The position numbers were made by a program, and so were the translations under genes. 64,000 nt of DNA from Devosia sp. FKR38 (GTDB taxonomy: Bacteria > Pseudomonadota > Alphaproteobacteria > Rhizobiales > Devosiaceae): positions 261,836 through 325,835 of the forward strand of contig NZ_STGC01000002.1 in assembly GCF_005222805.1 (NCBI RefSeq), written 5' to 3'. Position 1 is the stretch's first letter. Each line of letters starts with the position of its first letter. The notes under the pieces were generated by a model that was not told where the DNA came from, did not search any database, and worked only from the letters and a program-made list of their open reading frames with translations. Positions 61,252 through 64,000 of the stretch are shown here, one piece after another.

Positions 61252-62034
61252 ATGGCAGCCGACAGCAGCGAGCGCCACCGCGCCATCATCGAGCTGGCCC
61301 GCCAGCAGTCCCGGGTCACCGTGGATGATCTGGCGAGCCGCTTTGGCGTCTCGGTGCAGACCATCCGCAAGGACCTCAACCTGTTGTGCGACCAGCGCCA
61401 GCTGACGCGGGTGCATGGCGGGGCGACGCTGCCTTCTGGGGTGGAGAACCTTGAATATGAGGCGCGGCGCCGCATTGCCGCCGAGGCCAAGGCGGCCATT
61501 GGCCGGGCGGCAGCGGCGATCATTCCCAATGATGCCTCGCTGTTCATCAACATCGGCACCACCACCGAGGCAGTCAGCCAGGCGCTGCTCGACCATACGG
61601 GGCTGTTGGTCGTCACCAACAACATCAATGTCGCCAATCGCATGCGGGTCTATCCGCGCTTTGAGGTGGTGATCGCCGGCGGGGTGGTGCGCCCCTCCGA
61701 CGGGGGCGTGGTGGGCGAGGCGGCGGCGGGTTTCTTCTCGCAGTTCAAAGTGGACTATGCGGTCATCGGCGCCTCGGCGCTTGATGCCGACGGGGCGCTG
61801 CTCGATTTCGACTATCGCGAGGTGCGCGTGGCCCAGGCCATCATGGCCAATGCACGCCATGTGATCCTGGTGGCCGACCAGGGCAAGTTCAGCCGCTCGG
61901 CGCCGGTACGCATTGCCCGAATCGACCAGGTGGGTACCTTTGTCACCGATCACTGCCCGATCGAGGGGGTGCGGACACTGTGTGCCAATGCAGGGGTGAC
62001 ATTGATCGAAACTGACACGCTGTCAGATATTTAG
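61252..62034 (+). CDS. DeoR-family transcriptional regulator (GlpR-like)
   Basis: 260 residues. N-terminal HTH RHRAIIELARQQSRVTVDDLASRFGVSVQTIRKDLNLLCDQRQLTRVHGGA (~8-58), then the DeoRC sugar-phosphate sensor (NIGTTTEAVSQALLDH; VIGASALDADGALLDFDYREV; ADQGKFSRSAPVRI). Starts 1 nt after the carbonic anhydrase gene, so it is probably the last gene of a three-gene operon. Phosphosugar ligand not predictable; GlpR is the nearest named type. Confidence 0.9.
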   Translation: MAADSSERHRAIIELARQQSRVTVDDLASRFGVSVQTIRKDLNLLCDQRQLTRVHGGATLPSGVENLEYEARRRIAAEAKAAIGRAAAAIIPNDASLFINIGTTTEAVSQALLDHTGLLVVTNNINVANRMRVYPRFEVVIAGGVVRPSDGGVVGEAAAGFFSQFKVDYAVIGASALDADGALLDFDYREVRVAQAIMANARHVILVADQGKFSRSAPVRIARIDQVGTFVTDHCPIEGVRTLCANAGVTLIETDTLSDI

Positions 62035-62140
62035 CAGTCTGCTAACCATCAGATCAGCTAGTTGATCCTGGTAATCCCCGACTAAGTGTCTCGGTCCATT
62101 ATGGACTCAGGCCGGAATGGTCGAAGGATAGTGCATCGCT

Positions 62141-64000
62141 GTGACCGCCAAGCCTATGCCAACGCAGGATAGCCGGCCGAGCTGGCTGAAACCTATCTTC
62201 ATTCCCGCCATCATTGCCCTGGTGGTGGTGCTGGCCGGTGCCATGCTGCTGGACCGGCAGAACTCGGTGCTGTCGCAGGCGCGCGTTCGCGCCACGGTGG
62301 CCTCGGATGTGTCGCTGCTCCGCGCCAAACTGGAAGGCAATATCAACGGCAATTTCCAGCTGGTGCGCGGCCTGGTCTCGACGCTGTCGACCGAGCCGGA
62401 CATGTCGGAGACCCGTTTCTCCATCCTGGTGGCCAAGCTGTTCGAGGAACGCAGCCAGCTGCGCTCAGTGGCCGCGGCGCGCGACCTGGTGGTGCATCTG
62501 ATGTATCCCCTGGCTGGCAATATGCCGGCGATGGGGCTGGACTACCGGCGCAATGCCGAGCAGCGCGATGCCGTGCTGCGGGCACGCGACACCGGCAAGC
62601 TGGTGCTGGCCGGGCCGATCGAACTGGTGCAGGGCGGCAGCGGCTTTCTGGGGCGCTTCCCGGTGTTTGTCGACACGCCAGCCGGCGAGCAGTTCTGGGG
62701 CGTGGTGTCGGCGGTCGTCGACGAACAGCGTCTCTATGCCGATAGCGGCCTGCTGGACGCATCGCAGGATTTGGATATCTCCATCACCAGCACTGGCTCC
62801 ACCGACGCCGCGATGCCCCCTTTCTTCGGGTCGGACCTGACGGCCGCCGATCCGGTGACTGCCGACGTCATGTTGCCATCGGGCAAGTGGGTCATCGCCG
62901 CGGCTCCCAAGGGCGGTTGGGGGGCGGCGAGCAATGATCTCTGGCTGTTCCGCCTGGGCCTGGCCAGCGCGGCGGCACTGATCATGCTGCCCATTGTCAC
63001 CATCGGGCGGCTGCTGGTCGAACGGCAGCAGCATTCGCGCCTGCAGGCGCAGCGCGAAATCGAGCTGGCGCGGGTGTCCCGCCGCCTGTCGCTGGCGCTG
63101 GATGTTTCCAAGGTGGGCGTGTGGGAACTCGATCTGGCCAGCGGCGAGGAAAGCTGGGACGATCGCACCAATGAACTCTATGGCCTGCCGGCCGACAGCG
63201 GCCCGCGCAACCACGACAATTGGAAGGCGGCCGTGCACCCCGACGACCAGGCGCGGGCCGAGGCGGATTTCCGCCGCATGATCCGCACCGGCCGCTATGA
63301 GTCCGATTATCGCGTGCTGCTGCCCAGCGGCCAGTTGCGCTATGTGCGGTCCATCGCCGCGCTCTATCGTGAGCCCAACGAGCCCGAGCGCGTGGTCGGC
63401 GTCAATTGGGACGTGACGGCAGATGTGACGCGGAGCGAAGACCTGCGTCGCGCCAATATGCTGACCGATGCGCGCAATCGCGAGCTGGAGGCCGCCCGCG
63501 TCCGTATCGAGCACAATGCGCTGCACGACAGTCTGACCGGCCTGCCCAATCGCCGCTATCTGGATGAGAAGCTGCGCCTGCATGCCGAACGCGGCCAGCA
63601 GAGCGGCAGCGCGCTCAACCTGCTGCATATCGATCTGGACCGCTTCAAGCAGATCAATGACACGCTGGGCCATGCGGCCGGCGACGCCATGCTCCGGCAT
63701 ATGAGCGCCGTGCTGCGCCAGACCTGCGGGGACACCGATTTTGTCGCCCGCGTGGGGGGCGACGAATTCGTGGTGCTCACCACCACGCGGGACAATGACG
63801 ACTATGTGCGCACGCTTGCCGAGCTCATCATTGCCCAGATGCGCCAGCCGCTCGACTATCAGGGCCACCAGTGCCGCTGTGGCGTCAGCGTGGGCATTGC
63901 CTCGGAGTGCGACAGCGCGCTCGATGCCAAGCGCCTGCTGATCAATGCCGATATCGCGCTGTACCGGGCCAAGGCGCGCGGCCGCAACCGCTACGAATAT
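62141..64000 (+). CDS. Membrane-bound diguanylate cyclase (GGDEF), 3' end cut by window
   Basis: 620 codons present, no stop before the window ends. N-terminal membrane helix (~12-32, IFIPAIIALVVVLAGAMLL), a periplasmic CHASE-like domain (~40-260), second helix (~268-290), a PAS domain (~310-430, VGVWELDLASGEESWDDRTNELYGLP), then GGDEF (DSLTGLPNRRYLDEKL ... VARVGGDEFVVL). The sequence stops at RAKARGRNRYEY, where a GGDEF domain ends, so an EAL domain may follow outside. It makes c-di-GMP; active-site GGDEF is intact. Start GTG 62141 or ATG 62156. Confidence 0.88.
   Translation, partial: MTAKPMPTQDSRPSWLKPIFIPAIIALVVVLAGAMLLDRQNSVLSQARVRATVASDVSLLRAKLEGNINGNFQLVRGLVSTLSTEPDMSETRFSILVAKLFEERSQLRSVAAARDLVVHLMYPLAGNMPAMGLDYRRNAEQRDAVLRARDTGKLVLAGPIELVQGGSGFLGRFPVFVDTPAGEQFWGVVSAVVDEQRLYADSGLLDASQDLDISITSTGSTDAAMPPFFGSDLTAADPVTADVMLPSGKWVIAAAPKGGWGAASNDLWLFRLGLASAAALIMLPIVTIGRLLVERQQHSRLQAQREIELARVSRRLSLALDVSKVGVWELDLASGEESWDDRTNELYGLPADSGPRNHDNWKAAVHPDDQARAEADFRRMIRTGRYESDYRVLLPSGQLRYVRSIAALYREPNEPERVVGVNWDVTADVTRSEDLRRANMLTDARNRELEAARVRIEHNALHDSLTGLPNRRYLDEKLRLHAERGQQSGSALNLLHIDLDRFKQINDTLGHAAGDAMLRHMSAVLRQTCGDTDFVARVGGDEFVVLTTTRDNDDYVRTLAELIIAQMRQPLDYQGHQCRCGVSVGIASECDSALDAKRLLINADIALYRAKARGRNRYEY

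Overview
The window is GC-rich and encodes genes almost end to end. It reads as the chromosome of an alphaproteobacterium of the order Hyphomicrobiales (Rhizobiales), perhaps Devosia-like. The evidence is gene content and order: PcaQ-controlled pca operons, a DivL-type pseudokinase next to tsaE and ahcY, the pckA / chvI-chvG / short hprK / EIIA-Man / HPr block, and a TTAA-N7-TTAA (CtrA-type) site. The genus is inference; no rRNA gene is present.

Layout. 0-8 kb: the beta-ketoadipate pathway, with pcaQ divergent from pcaDCHGB and followed by pcaIJF; both operons carry a PcaQ box (ATAACC-N4-GGTTAT). 8-12.3 kb: a Crp/Fnr-type regulator, small membrane or secreted proteins, a GNAT, a lone TadE-like protein and an AraC regulator. 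12.4-18.9 kb: a sugar ABC import operon on the minus strand (LacI regulator, binding protein, two permeases, a GH-J-like glycosidase, ATPase) behind two abutting LacI operators. 19-31.3 kb: an aromatic catabolic block with two paralogous LysR regulators, a PcpA/LinE/MhqO-type ring-cleaving dioxygenase with a hydrolase, maleylacetate reductase, a complete five-gene Liv-type ABC importer, a TfdB-like FAD hydroxylase and hydroxyquinol 1,2-dioxygenase. A tRNA-Arg(CCG) follows.

31.7-42 kb: a CASTOR/POLLUX-like channel, a cysteine-rich secreted protein, an SLT lipoprotein, an oxidoreductase, a membrane protein/XRE pair, polA, three copies of a paired hairpin repeat around a GIY-YIG gene, OsmC-like and cytochrome b561 genes. 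42-56.6 kb: tsaE, divL (Tyr in place of the H-box His), ahcY, a 4-kb accessory insert with lower GC in part, then ptsH, EIIA, hprK, chvG, chvI and divergent pckA. 56.6-64 kb: a SleB-type cell-wall hydrolase behind a CtrA-type site, a HAD phosphatase, selO, a gamma-carbonic anhydrase, a DeoR regulator and a diguanylate cyclase cut by the window edge.

How it fits together. The 19-31 kb block would import an aromatic compound, hydroxylate it (resorcinol to hydroxyquinol is the best guess), open the ring to maleylacetate and reduce it to 3-oxoadipate. That is the substrate of the pcaIJF products at 5.3-7.9 kb, so the two clusters form one route to succinyl-CoA and acetyl-CoA. The enzyme families are well supported; the true substrate and inducer are inferred.
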